Assembly: GCA_963971225.1 (NCBI GenBank) | Contig: OZ020269.1 | Coordinates: forward strand, 79,770,450 to 79,834,449 | Direction of reading: 5' to 3' | DNA: 64,000 nucleotides | DNA from: Melieria omissa | Taxonomy: Eukaryota > Arthropoda > Insecta > Diptera > Ulidiidae | Shown here: positions 47,211-57,055 of the stretch, in pieces | Numbering within the stretch: position 1 is the first letter of the stretch | How the letters are laid out: each line of letters opens with the position of its first letter | Made by a program: the position numbers and the translations under genes | Notes under the pieces: model-generated | Told to the model about the DNA's origin: nothing | Databases searched by the model: none | Seen by the model: only the letters and a program-made list of their open reading frames with translations

Positions 47211-47528
47211 ATTGTTTTGATTAAAAATGGCACAATTTGAGGTGGCAATTCACACAAACTCAGTACATAAAAAAATATAAAATTGTCTATGTAGAGTAAA
47301 AATGTTTTCAAAGCTCAAGGAACTATAGTTTTTTTTAATAATTTGTCCATTTCCCATTATGGTTTAAAATATTTTAGGCGCAAATAAAATACAATTCTGA
47401 AGAGTTTGTGCCGGTATGCAAGCCTAAGCCTATTCAATCGCATTTTTAATGTTAATCTTTGAATAAAACCGTCGTTCTTTTGCGCAAACACCTTGAGCAA
47501 GAACCCAAAGGTGCTCGATGCGATTTAA
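47211..47528 (-). pseudogene. Tc1-like transposon, C-terminal part of transposase and one terminal repeat
   Basis: On the minus strand the reading NRIEHLWVLAQGVCAKE (about 47470-47524) matches the NPIEHLWxxLKxxVxA block of Tc1 transposases. The catalytic Glu is codon 47514-47516. The terminal repeat ggtggcaattcacacaaactcag (47241-47263) pairs with 50286-50307. The piece ends where the TTAA-flanked element enters. Confidence 0.8.
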
Positions 47529-49421
47529 GGCAGGTTCTCACCTTGTGGATCCGAAAAAGTGCACTTTTTTTAGGAATTTTTTTTGAGGAAACGGTTAAAG
47601 ATACAACGCTGAAAATTGTTTCTGGATATGAACACACATTTATTTAGAGAATACAATTTTTCAAATTGAACGAATCAAAAAAAAGGGGGGAGGGGGCGTC
47701 CATCAGTGGCGGCATGTCGGCGAGGAGGTGTCCCGCTACCGGAAGTGATTCCGTCAAAACCCGTGATCGGAAACACAAAAATCGAACACATTCTTAATGT
47801 GTACCGTATTATCTATTGAATGAACTAAGATCATGAAAAAAAATCGAAATTACAAAAGTTTTGAAAAAGGTTTTGAAAAAAAATTACGATTTTCGCATTT
47901 TTTTGTTCACTAATTACACAGCGCAACAAAAAACACTTTTTTTCTGTTGCATGGAGTTTTTCTACTGTTTCTTACTAATTTGGATGCGCTGATTCCGAAT
48001 CTACCCTCCGATGTTTTCTAGCAGCTCTAGTTTGTGAGATATAGGTACCCTGTCATTTTTTCAGTTTTTCCTCTACTTTTTCCATATTTTCGATCGTAGT
48101 TTCTAAACCAAAAAACCAATTGACATGATTTTCACCTTATCGCATTAACAACACCGCACGGCTTCTTTTCCGATGCAAGTTATTTTTATAAGTGTTAAAA
48201 TGCCGCGGTAATTGGACCTCAAAGTTGGAAAAAATTGAATTTTAGGGCGTTTTCTTTGATTGTCAAAAACATACACATTTTTTTTAAAACCATTAACGAG
48301 TTAGGTGTATAATGAAAGTCGACACATCAAGCAATACAACACAGCTAAATTATTTGGCGGAATACACATTCGCATCGAAACAACAGGAAAAATTTACCAT
48401 CGCGATTTTCATCACTTTTCATACTTTTTCCTTAAAAAATTAGGGGCCTGAAAATATGCAAAGTTTTTAATTTTTTTTTGTTTCGAGAAATTCAAAATAT
48501 TTTTGTTTTTTGCTTGTATGCCAAACTATAAATGGAACATATAAAAGAGCATATTTTGAGGCTCCTAATTTTTTAAGGAAAAAGTATGAAAAGAGATGAT
48601 AATCGCTATGGTACACTTTTGTTATTATTTCGATGCGAATGTGTATTCCGCCAAATAATTTGGCTGTGTTGTATTGCTTGATGTTTCTTCTTAAGATATT
48701 CATATACTTCGAAACTTGATTTATGAAACATCTGTACATTTTTCGCCATCAGAAAAAACGCCTTGAAATTCAATATTTTCTTACTTTGAAACCTTATTAC
48801 CACGCCCATTTAGAACGCATAAAATTGATTAATGTCAGGAAATATGGCGTGAAATGTTGTAAGTGCAAAGATATAAAAAATCATGTCGATAGGATTATTG
48901 GTTCAGAAATAACAGTCGAAAACGAGAAAAAAGCCGAGGAAAATTCGAAAAAGTGACACGCCCATTTTTTGCAAAAACTAGAGCTGTTACATAAAAACGG
49001 AGTATGGTTTTGAAAACAGCGTGGAAAAACGATTCAGATTCATGTAAAAAACTCCATGCAACAGACATGCTGTTGTGCAGTGTTATTTTTTTAAATAAAC
49101 AATTTTCAATATTTTTGGCTGATCGTAGTTCGTTTATTAGAAAAAACCCTAAGGAACATTTGGAAAAAATTTGGTGACGGTTGGTTCATTCCAGCGCCTT
49201 CAATCACATCCGTAAGGTCCGAAAATGTGGTTCTGAGAAAAACGCGTTTAAAGTTTAAAGCGCGCTTGGCCGGTGCTCTACACTGCTCTATGTAACGGCC
49301 TGTAACTTTTGTAATTTTTCAGATTTTGATCTGAAATTTCTGGAGCACATTTTTTAAACATATATCTACACGATAAGGCAAAAAAAAAAATGGTTTTTTT
49401 TTCACAAGGTGAGAACCTGCC
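47529..49421. mobile_element. TTAA-flanked foldback element (piggyBac-type MITE), 1.9 kb
   Basis: TTAA lies at 47525-47528 and again at 49422-49425. Just inside are perfect 19-bp inverted ends (ggcaggttctcaccttgtg and complement). The whole element is a long diverged inverted repeat about a centre near 48505. Matching pairs include tctgttgcatggag (about 47944) against its complement (about 49053), and 48050-48135 against 48875-48958. The most alike arms are 48326-48462 and 48548-48690, near identical over more than 100 bases. TTAA duplication is the mark of piggyBac transposition. No transposase frame was seen; the short frames at 48606-48956 come from the two arms. Confidence 0.85.
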
Positions 49422-50332
49422 TTAAGTCAAACTTCGAATTGGCCAATCAAAAACTTAAATATTTTTGTCCTTGAAAAAGTTCATTGTTTTTTCTAGAACT
49501 GTGAATTGCAGCATTTTCCTGCTGAAAAATAAATTCAGGCCCATAAAATTCTTCTGATTATTCTATTATCATTACGTTTAAAAGTTCGCAGTAAATGTAG
49601 AAGTTAATTTTTTCAGAAGCCCGCGCAAGTTAAGTCGTACCATGCATGGCAACACAGGCCCAAACCATTATCTCATCACCTGATAATGTCCGGCTCATAC
49701 AAACTTCCTTTTCAAACAACTTATCTAGTTAAAAGTATTAAAAGCCGTCAGTACTTTCTAAAATGAACCGGTTTTGTTACCAAATAAAACTTTTTCCATT
49801 ATTTCGGATTTAACTAACAGTTTTTGAGGCGCTTAGTATAAACATCGCGGTTTGAATTATGTACAATTTTTCGAACATGTCGGGGCTTTATAGACAGATC
49901 GATTCTGCGAACAAACTCCGTCGACATCAGGTTTGCTTTTATTCCCAATGCCATTAACACAAGTTTTTGCCTTACGATAATTTTCGTGTTTCGGTCATAT
50001 CTTACGTTTTCGCATAAGATCGTACTTTTAAATAATGACACACTCGTGTCTCAGATCTGCCTATTTTATCCGCTACTTCCCGTATCGAAAACTCTTATTG
50101 ATTGAATGTATCACTTTTCCCCTTTTCTTCAGGTGGAAATTACTTTTCTCTTGGCATTTTCACAAGTCTGAAGAAAATAAAAACTCTACTTTTTTTATTG
50201 TACAAAGATCGACTAAATCAGCTTATGAAGCCATAACTTTCCACAAATTACTTATATTTTTGTATCACTGATCAATTAAAATCGCTGAGTTTATGTGAAC
50301 TGCCACATTTCAACTCTGAGAAAACACTAGTC
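49422..50332 (-). pseudogene. Tc1-like transposon, N-terminal and central part of transposase and second terminal repeat
   Basis: Reading the minus strand from about 50270 down, a basic N-terminal part is followed by DEIMVWACVAMHG (about 49640-49690), matching the GGxxMVWGC block. FIFQQENAAIHSS (about 49500-49535) follows, matching FQQDNAPxH, with the second catalytic Asp replaced by Glu (49516-49518). DWPIRS then runs up to the insertion point. Stops and frameshifts occur throughout. The terminal repeat at 50284-50308 pairs with 47241-47263. Total length without the insert is about 1.2-1.3 kb, normal for Tc1 elements. Confidence 0.8.
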
Positions 50333-53300
50333 GCTCTGAATGTTTTGCACGATCACGCAAACTATAAAAGAGTGTATTATGGTACACCTGCCGTTTTTTA
50401 CAGCAAACTATGGAAATGTAAACTACAACCTTTATTTGTTTGTAAATCATCTCCTCTACTCCTACAAGACTTTTCATACCTCAGCTCAGAGTGAGTTTAT
50501 GGGAATTGCCACCAGGGTATATAAAAACTGGTTTGGTGACTCAATTACCATAAAAACACAACATTTTAGCAAATCGCTACGCCTCAGCAAATGGCTGATC
50601 GAACGACAATTGAATTGTTCCTTCTGGCAACACTGGCGTCGCGTACACTCTCCGGATTAGTAGCGAGGGCAAATTCCCATGCCTTTTCGCGCACTTCGCA
50701 CGCCCACACGACACACCCAACAATCAGACACACATGCACACATCCATACACACACATGCACAGGTCCATACGAACGCAGTAACAGGCCAAATTGCTCGAC
50801 GGCTCAGCGCACGGTTGCCATACCGACTGGTCGTTTTGGCTGGTGTTATCATATGCCGCAGAGATTTCCGACTATTTTTTATTTTTAGCATTTTCATTAT
50901 TTAGTTTTTGCTCAAAGCCGCTGCTGCAATCTACTTTTTCACCATGACACTCTAATGCTGCACTTTTTATTTACTGCACCGAAACACAAAGCGGAGCACT
51001 TTCGAGTGGGGGAATTATCTTTGGTGCAGATTAAGTGGTCGTGCTGAATAAAATGAGCGCCGACGGGTTCACTTAATTACCGAAAAACAAAGCGCAACTT
51101 TTAATTAGTTCACTAAAACTTCAGCGAAAATTACAAATAATATGCAGTAACAATGAATACGCAAAAGATGCCAATGGAAATGTGCGAAATGAAAAATCAA
51201 CAGTTTCTGCCGGTTTATTGTTTTTACGCCAGCGCATTTTTGCTACTTGAGCACATCGCAACTAAATAAATATAAACCAAAGCGTGGCGCCAGCAAAAAT
51301 TCCACTCGAACGCCCCAACGCGACGCCATATTTGTTTTATTGTATTCCTGTATATTTAGTATTTTTGTTTGGTTTAATAAACAACCAATACAAGTGCGAC
51401 ATACGTGGAATAAAGCATGACCAAATATTTTGCCTCTAGTGTAAATAAATATAGGACAACACGCTCACACACAGCTTGCAACATTCACAGTGAGCGCCAA
51501 CGAACGAGTAGTCCGCACTCGCATAAATGTCGACGCTTGGCTGTGATTTCGATAAAGAATGCAATTACAATCAATATTACTCGACTCCAATCAAACAGTC
51601 GACACAAAATCGCAACAGTGCAAAATTTGGCGAAAGTCCTGTCTCCCATTCCGAGCTGTTGGCTCAGTCAGATACGAACTCGAAGCTTGCATCACCCAGT
51701 GTAGTAGGTGGAATTAACCAACATCTACTGCTGACACACACTACGCCCACAAGGACCCATCTGCTTCCACTAACCATTCACACAATCGGTCCGACGGAGC
51801 CATTGCGCCAATCGGACCACATTTTATTAAGAGAAATTTGTCAATAAATAGTGCTTGTGTGTTTTTGCGGTTCCTTATTTCAGTCCGCACAATGTCAACA
51901 AAATAGTTCTCATTGTCCGCATTGTTTGATATGAAGTCGACAACTTTTCATGTTTACTCGCAACATCCCCCGTCTATTTGTAATATATGAAGAGTTTACA
52001 TTAGAGATGGGCGGATGTCATTGTGCGGATGCGGATATACACATGCGATTTGTCTAGAAGCGGAATTTTGATACTGATGTTTCCAATGGCTGTTTAAAGC
52101 TAATTTTTGCCACCTTAATAAAGTCGGATACAACACTTTTTTCTGCATACAACAATTTTCGTATAGACGCCAAAATTTTTAACTGGGACCGTTTCAAGAA
52201 ATTTCAGTTTATCCTCTTTAGATACTTTTGATTTATCCTTTTTAGTTATTCTTCAATATGAGAAGAGCTTCAAATACCTCAAATATTTTATAACATAGAA
52301 TTGGACACATCTAAACACAAATTTTTTTCTATAAACAAATTAGAAAGAATTGCAAAATAAAATCCAGTTTTCGTTAAGAGGTAAATGTGAACATACATTT
52401 TTAAGCAAAGCGATTGCTACGCGGATGCGGATGCGGATTTATTTTGTAGCACATCGCCAGCTTACATTCATGCGTGTGTGTGTGTGTGTTGGCCTACATA
52501 ACTTTAATACTCAAAATGCTTTTAATTTTGTTGTACACATCAAAGTTAAATTTCCGCATTCCGCTGCTCGAGTAACTCCAAAATTTCACTGACCGAAACA
52601 TTTCAAGATTTTCCTCCGCTCCTCAAATAGTTGAGGACCCTCACACATTTGCTGGACGTTTAATTTATCTTGGCGCTCTAATGAAACTGCGGTGGTACAT
52701 TGGTAGAAGCTGTTGGCGTTTTATAATAACATTTATTTTTTCTGTCGAATTGTTCAGCTTCGTGATAACTTGAAGTAGGGGAGTGTAGAAAATTATAGTT
52801 TTAATTTTGAGGTCAAAATTACTTATTGTAATCAAATACATTTGATTCAAGTTAAAGCTTTGTTTTATACAAACTGCTGCTCATGAGTATTGGATTTGGG
52901 ATTGATTTGCACATAATAGGATTTTTGGTGTCAGTTTTTGAGTTAGAATTATTTTAGTGCTTAGTGAAGCGACTCAGTAGTTGTACTCAATCGAACTGTG
53001 TGAGATTAGGCATTGATCTCCTAAGAACATCAATGAAAGCAAAAGCTTATGACTTTGTTCTCCTTCTGAAATATGTGCGGAAAGTCCCATAGTGGGTTGC
53101 CTCACGATTCGTTGCTTAATTGATTCAAAAGCCTGTTAGAACCTGTCAACAATTCAACAGTCCGACCTCAGGATGAACTGACGTAGAAATTTCACTTCTT
53201 CTGTATTTCTAGATTCAACAGAATCCTTGACAAAAAAACATTTTAGCAACTTGGAGTAAGAAATACAAAACTATACATCCACATCTTAAGATACATTCGA

Positions 53301-55545
53301 ACAGAGTGGTTTAGGGTGTTGGAAAAATGTTAAAATGTGCATTTCAGAACTTATGTAACAAATGACATACCAGTAAATGTTTATGCGTGGGCGCAATTGA
53401 AACACTGTGTGCCGTGCTTTCAAACGTGGGATATCTACCACACATGGCAGCTGTCATACATCATGGCGAGTGCATATGTGTATGCGTGCGCATGTACGTG
53501 AGCACAATATATCACTGAACTGGTACAACTGCCCGCAACCAACGCCACCCTCCTGCTGCCACTGCTTCTGCTCTCGATGTGTATGAGGAAGTGCTACTCA
53601 CTAATTATATCTAATGCTGAGCACTATCGTGCTTGGACCTTTTTATTTCCCCCGAAGTCTGGTGGCGCTTCGCTGCTGTTACCGTTTAATCCTTGCGCAT
53701 GTAATCCTGTTTGTCATGTCATGTCAGTTTTAAGGATTTATTGCCGGCAAAATAAAAATGCTCCCAAATATTTCGTGTGTAATTTTATGCATGAAATGTA
53801 CAAGAAATGCTAACGCCACGTGGTTACACAAATGTACAAACTACTGGCGCCTCCAACACCCCCGACTGCAGCGGCAACAGCACAGCGGCAGCCGCACCAC
53901 CATCACGTCTTCCGTGCGAAATTTTAAGCCCAGAGTTTAGTTGTTTCTTCTGTTTGTTTTGTAATTTAAGTTTTACTCAAGTTGTATTAATGTGTAGTCG
54001 GTAGGTGGTGGCATGCGGCTTTTCTACCGGGAAAGTAAAGTTTGCAGGAATTTTAATGCGTTCATTTTGAAACTGAGAGTGAGAGGCTTTGTGGAGCTTA
54101 TGCGGACACCTTGAACGGGGCAAAGCCAAGCGAACGGAGCGGAGTGGAATGAAATTACGCAAAGAGCACAATGGTCTCTCGAGAACACACAATTAATTTG
54201 TTGGATATTGTTGCACCTAGAAATTGGGCCAACCAATGGGCTTGTGAATAGTTATATCGCACAACACATACAATGCGTCATATGGTTAGAAGATGGAGAA
54301 AGTTCAGAAGATAGTGTGCTACTCTTTGTTCCTCAACCACAAGTGCGGTGGTCGTATATAGATTAATGAGCTTTTTTGAAGCCCGCACCCGGAGGTTGAC
54401 AATTGAAAAAAAGGATTAAAGGATTCTCGTTTCTTAATAGCATTTGCATAAAAAGAAACAATAATTCAATTTGCCTTTCTAAAAAACTTTTCACTGTTTG
54501 TTTCCTCGATAATTTTTACACAGTTTAATTATATACTTCTACCATTATTTTGTCTTAACTCGTTAGTTAGAGCAAACGAAGTCGACGGAGAATCTCTCCA
54601 TACGGCAGCTATGGGTTAAATGACATAATCATCATATGTGGAATAAGTCGAAAAGTTAGTGATCTCAAATTAAGTGGTTGCATTTCAATCTTCTGGTAAC
54701 TAAAAACTAAGAAAAAAAGCAGTTTGCTAGAAATGGCATTCAACATTATATCTACATACGTTTTTTTTTTTTTTTTTAAACCCTCCTCTCGTCCGAACGT
54801 ATATATACATACGTATATGTATGGATGTGTATTTGTTCTGTTCTAATTAAAATGCGTTATCTCTTTTCAAAGTTTATATTAGCACACATTGAATCCTATT
54901 TTGCGCCACTCTTTTCAATAGCATCGTTTCGTCAAAATCGCCCAACACTCCATAATCAGCGAGCATTTACCCCGAAATTGCGTTGTTTCTCTTTGTTTAA
55001 AATTCCAATGCTTTTTCTTTTACTTTTTGCGGAAATGCGGAACGAGCGTTACGGATTTTCGTCGAAAGCTTTATGAGCCATTGTGGCGTCAACTGGCAAC
55101 TTGCTTGTCTCGCGTTGATAACTTTATGCGATTTCGTCATGTGCGTGTGTGTGTGTGCTTGCGTGTGAGTGTGTTAAAATTTGCTGGCATCATTCTGCAG
55201 TATTTCGCATTTCCACTCTGCCGCGCGCCGCCGTTGCGCATCTGCCACTTGGCCGCGTGTCGTGCCAACACAATCGGCGTGAACCCAAAGGGTTCGTTTA
55301 CAGGACATAGATGCGTTGCACGCAGTGACTTTCTGGCGCTTTGCTATACTCGTTTTTGGCACCGAAACTTTCGAAATTATGCACTCTTCGCATTTTAATG
55401 GCGGCATGGAATTTTTTATGCGCATACAAGAATTTACACGCAATCGAGTTTTATTAGTGCTCGCCAAACTCCGGCGCCACTGACGTCACTGCGCCGCACA
55501 TGTGACCGGCACTGACTCTACGCTCGTGCGTTTCGTTCTCCGCAG

Positions 55546-55743
55546 GATGCTGTGGTTTGCCTTCATCTGCGTCGCCCTCTTCAGCATCATCAAGCTGAGC
55601 ACACGCACCTGGGAACGCTTCCAGACCTCGCCAATGGTCATCTCCATGGATCGAAACAAGCTGGTGTGGAACACCAGCTTCCCATCGCTGACGGTCTGTC
55701 CGCACAAGCGCATCGACGAGCTTAAGGTCGAGGAGTATATGGA
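55546..55743 (+). CDS. Pickpocket-type DEG/ENaC channel, exon with TM1
   Basis: The exon is in phase 2 after acceptor ccgcag. It encodes residues 229-293 plus a split Glu. TM1 is about residues 229-245 (MLWFAFICVALFSIIKL). The post-TM1 segment follows: Trp250, SPMVISMDR, an N-glycosylation site NTS at 270-272 and FPSLTVCP at 273-280, which is the family's FPAVTIC motif. The donor is ATGGA|GTGAGC at 55743/55744. Confidence 0.9.
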
Positions 55744-55804
55744 GTGAGCAGCCGTCGGAGTTGACGCAAAGCACGTCGCGCTCAACAGGTGTGTTCCTTT
55801 TCAG

Positions 55805-56089
55805 GTTGCATCCGGAGCACTTTAGAAGCGACGAGGACCGGGAGGCGTTTCGCGATTTCATTGAGAAGCTCGCACGCCTCACTTACGAGAACATTGAGAC
55901 ACTGCCCAGGAACAAGACGTTTGGCATAGCGAGCGACAAATACCTGGACACTCTCTATGAGCTCAAGTGGGACTTTGAGCCGGAAATGAGCAGCGGCGCC
56001 GCTGTGCAAATGTACATTTACGAGACGCTCACTGAGTTCGGCATTTGCCACTCGGTGAATTCGCTGGTGGCTCGCTACAACTCGTACGA
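55805..56089 (+). CDS. Pickpocket-type DEG/ENaC channel, extracellular exon
   Basis: A 61-bp intron (55744-55804, gtgagc..ttttcag) precedes it. Residues 295-388 begin LHPEHFRSDEDREAFRDFIE and include LYELKWDFEPEM and ETLTEFGICHSVNS. The last matches the T..GxCxTFN segment of ENaC-type ectodomains (here GICHSVN). The donor is TACGA|GTGCGT at 56089/56090. Confidence 0.9.
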
Positions 56090-56150
56090 GTGCGTCGCTC
56101 TCCCCCCACGTGTCGAGCACTTTTCAAATTGATATTCGAACTGCTTGCAG

Positions 56151-56387
56151 CTATTGGCGGAACAACGATTGGGGTCTGCTGGATCATGGTGACCGCGTCT
56201 CGGTGCACCCGCTGGACGGAGAGATCTACGCGCAGATCATCAACCTGTCCACTGCGTACGATGTCTACTTTCACGGCGCCGGCGACATTCCGAACATATC
56301 CAAGCAGCGCTACACCTTCCCGGAGAGCGACTATACAACGGTGGAGCTCATTGCCCTCGAAATCTACACCGCCGAGGATGCGCGCGC
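56151..56387 (+). CDS. Pickpocket-type DEG/ENaC channel, extracellular exon
   Basis: A second 61-bp intron (56090-56150) precedes it. The frame restores Asp389 and continues YWRNNDWGLLDHGDRVSVH. It has a potential glycosylation site NLS at 420-422 and an aromatic-rich FHGAGDIPNIS stretch, matching the LHxPxExP area of the family. The donor is CGCGC|GTAAGT at 56387/56388. Confidence 0.88.
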
Positions 56388-56900
56388 GTAAGTTTCCACT
56401 CGACAGCTATTATTTACAGTACCCACTCGATTAACGCGACTAACGAACACCATGTCGCTGTTGTGGTAACTTGACTTATTACAATTAATCCTATTAATTT
56501 TTTCTCAACATGAAAATATAAGTAAAGAACACAAATTTGTGTTAAGAAACCACTTATAGTATGTTGATTAGGTATTGAAAATAAAATCTGACATTTTTTT
56601 GATACTTGTTTTATGATTTAGGTGCAGATTTATGATATTTTAGGTGCAGAATATGATTTGTGTTCCGCGCAGGGAATTCTTTCAAAAGTGTTAAGCTTTA
56701 CAATTGATTTTACATTTAACGTTAAAAGTATCCACAACTTCGCAATAAAAAAGGCACAGAGAAAATGTATTGAAAATGGCGAGTAAGTTATTGCGAACAC
56801 GAATAAAAGAAAATAAAAGTTGTCAAAAGTTTACCAAATTTTTTTTAGTTAATTAAATGGGTACTGCATTTCACTGTGTGGTTATATTCTTCGCTTCCAG
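56388..56900 (+). other. 513-bp intron of the ppk gene
   Basis: It runs from donor gtaagt to acceptor cttcgcttccag at 56900. AT-rich, nothing else seen. Confidence 0.85.
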
Positions 56901-57055
56901 GTTTACCACGAAACAGCGCAAATGCCGCTTTCAGTACGAGGCCGATGATATGCTGACCGCGCCCATCTACAGCTTTGGCCTGTGTCTGGCCGAATGTCGC
57001 ATGTTTTTCGCGCTGAAAGTTTGCGGCTGTGCGCCGCATTTCTATCGCAATCACT
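56901..57055 (+). CDS. Pickpocket-type DEG/ENaC channel, cysteine-rich exon; gene continues past the window
   Basis: Residues 469-519 hold the conserved Cys-rich domain: RKCRF (Cys476), SFGLCLAECR (Cys496, Cys500) and KVCGCAPHFYRNH (Cys509, Cys511). This is the ECR..CGC.P signature of DEG/ENaC channels. The donor is CACT|GTAAGT at 57055/57056, splitting what is probably the next Cys codon. The remaining ectodomain, the pore GxS filter and TM2 (expected about 100-150 residues) are not found up to 64000. Either the next intron exceeds 6.9 kb or the copy is truncated; a long intron is likelier given the intact splice sites. Confidence 0.9.

Larger units (their letters stand above)
45957..55545 (+). 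other. 9.6-kb phase-2 intron of the ppk gene
   Basis: The intron runs from donor gtgagtatg to acceptor ttctccgcag at 55545. It contains the nested Tc1-like and TTAA foldback elements (47211-50332). GC-richer patches lie at 50580-51350, 53450-53700 and 55080-55540, and a run of 17 T lies at 54761-54777. No coding exon was seen inside. Confidence 0.8.

Noticed and set aside
48606..48956. Protein-like frames inside the TTAA element
   Set aside because: They read opposite arms of the inverted repeat and show no transposase motif.
55502..55545. In-frame extension of the TM1 exon upstream to an ATG at 55502
   Set aside because: It runs through a good acceptor (ccgcag), and the first coding exon at 45274-45956 supplies the expected HG-containing N-terminus with matching phase.
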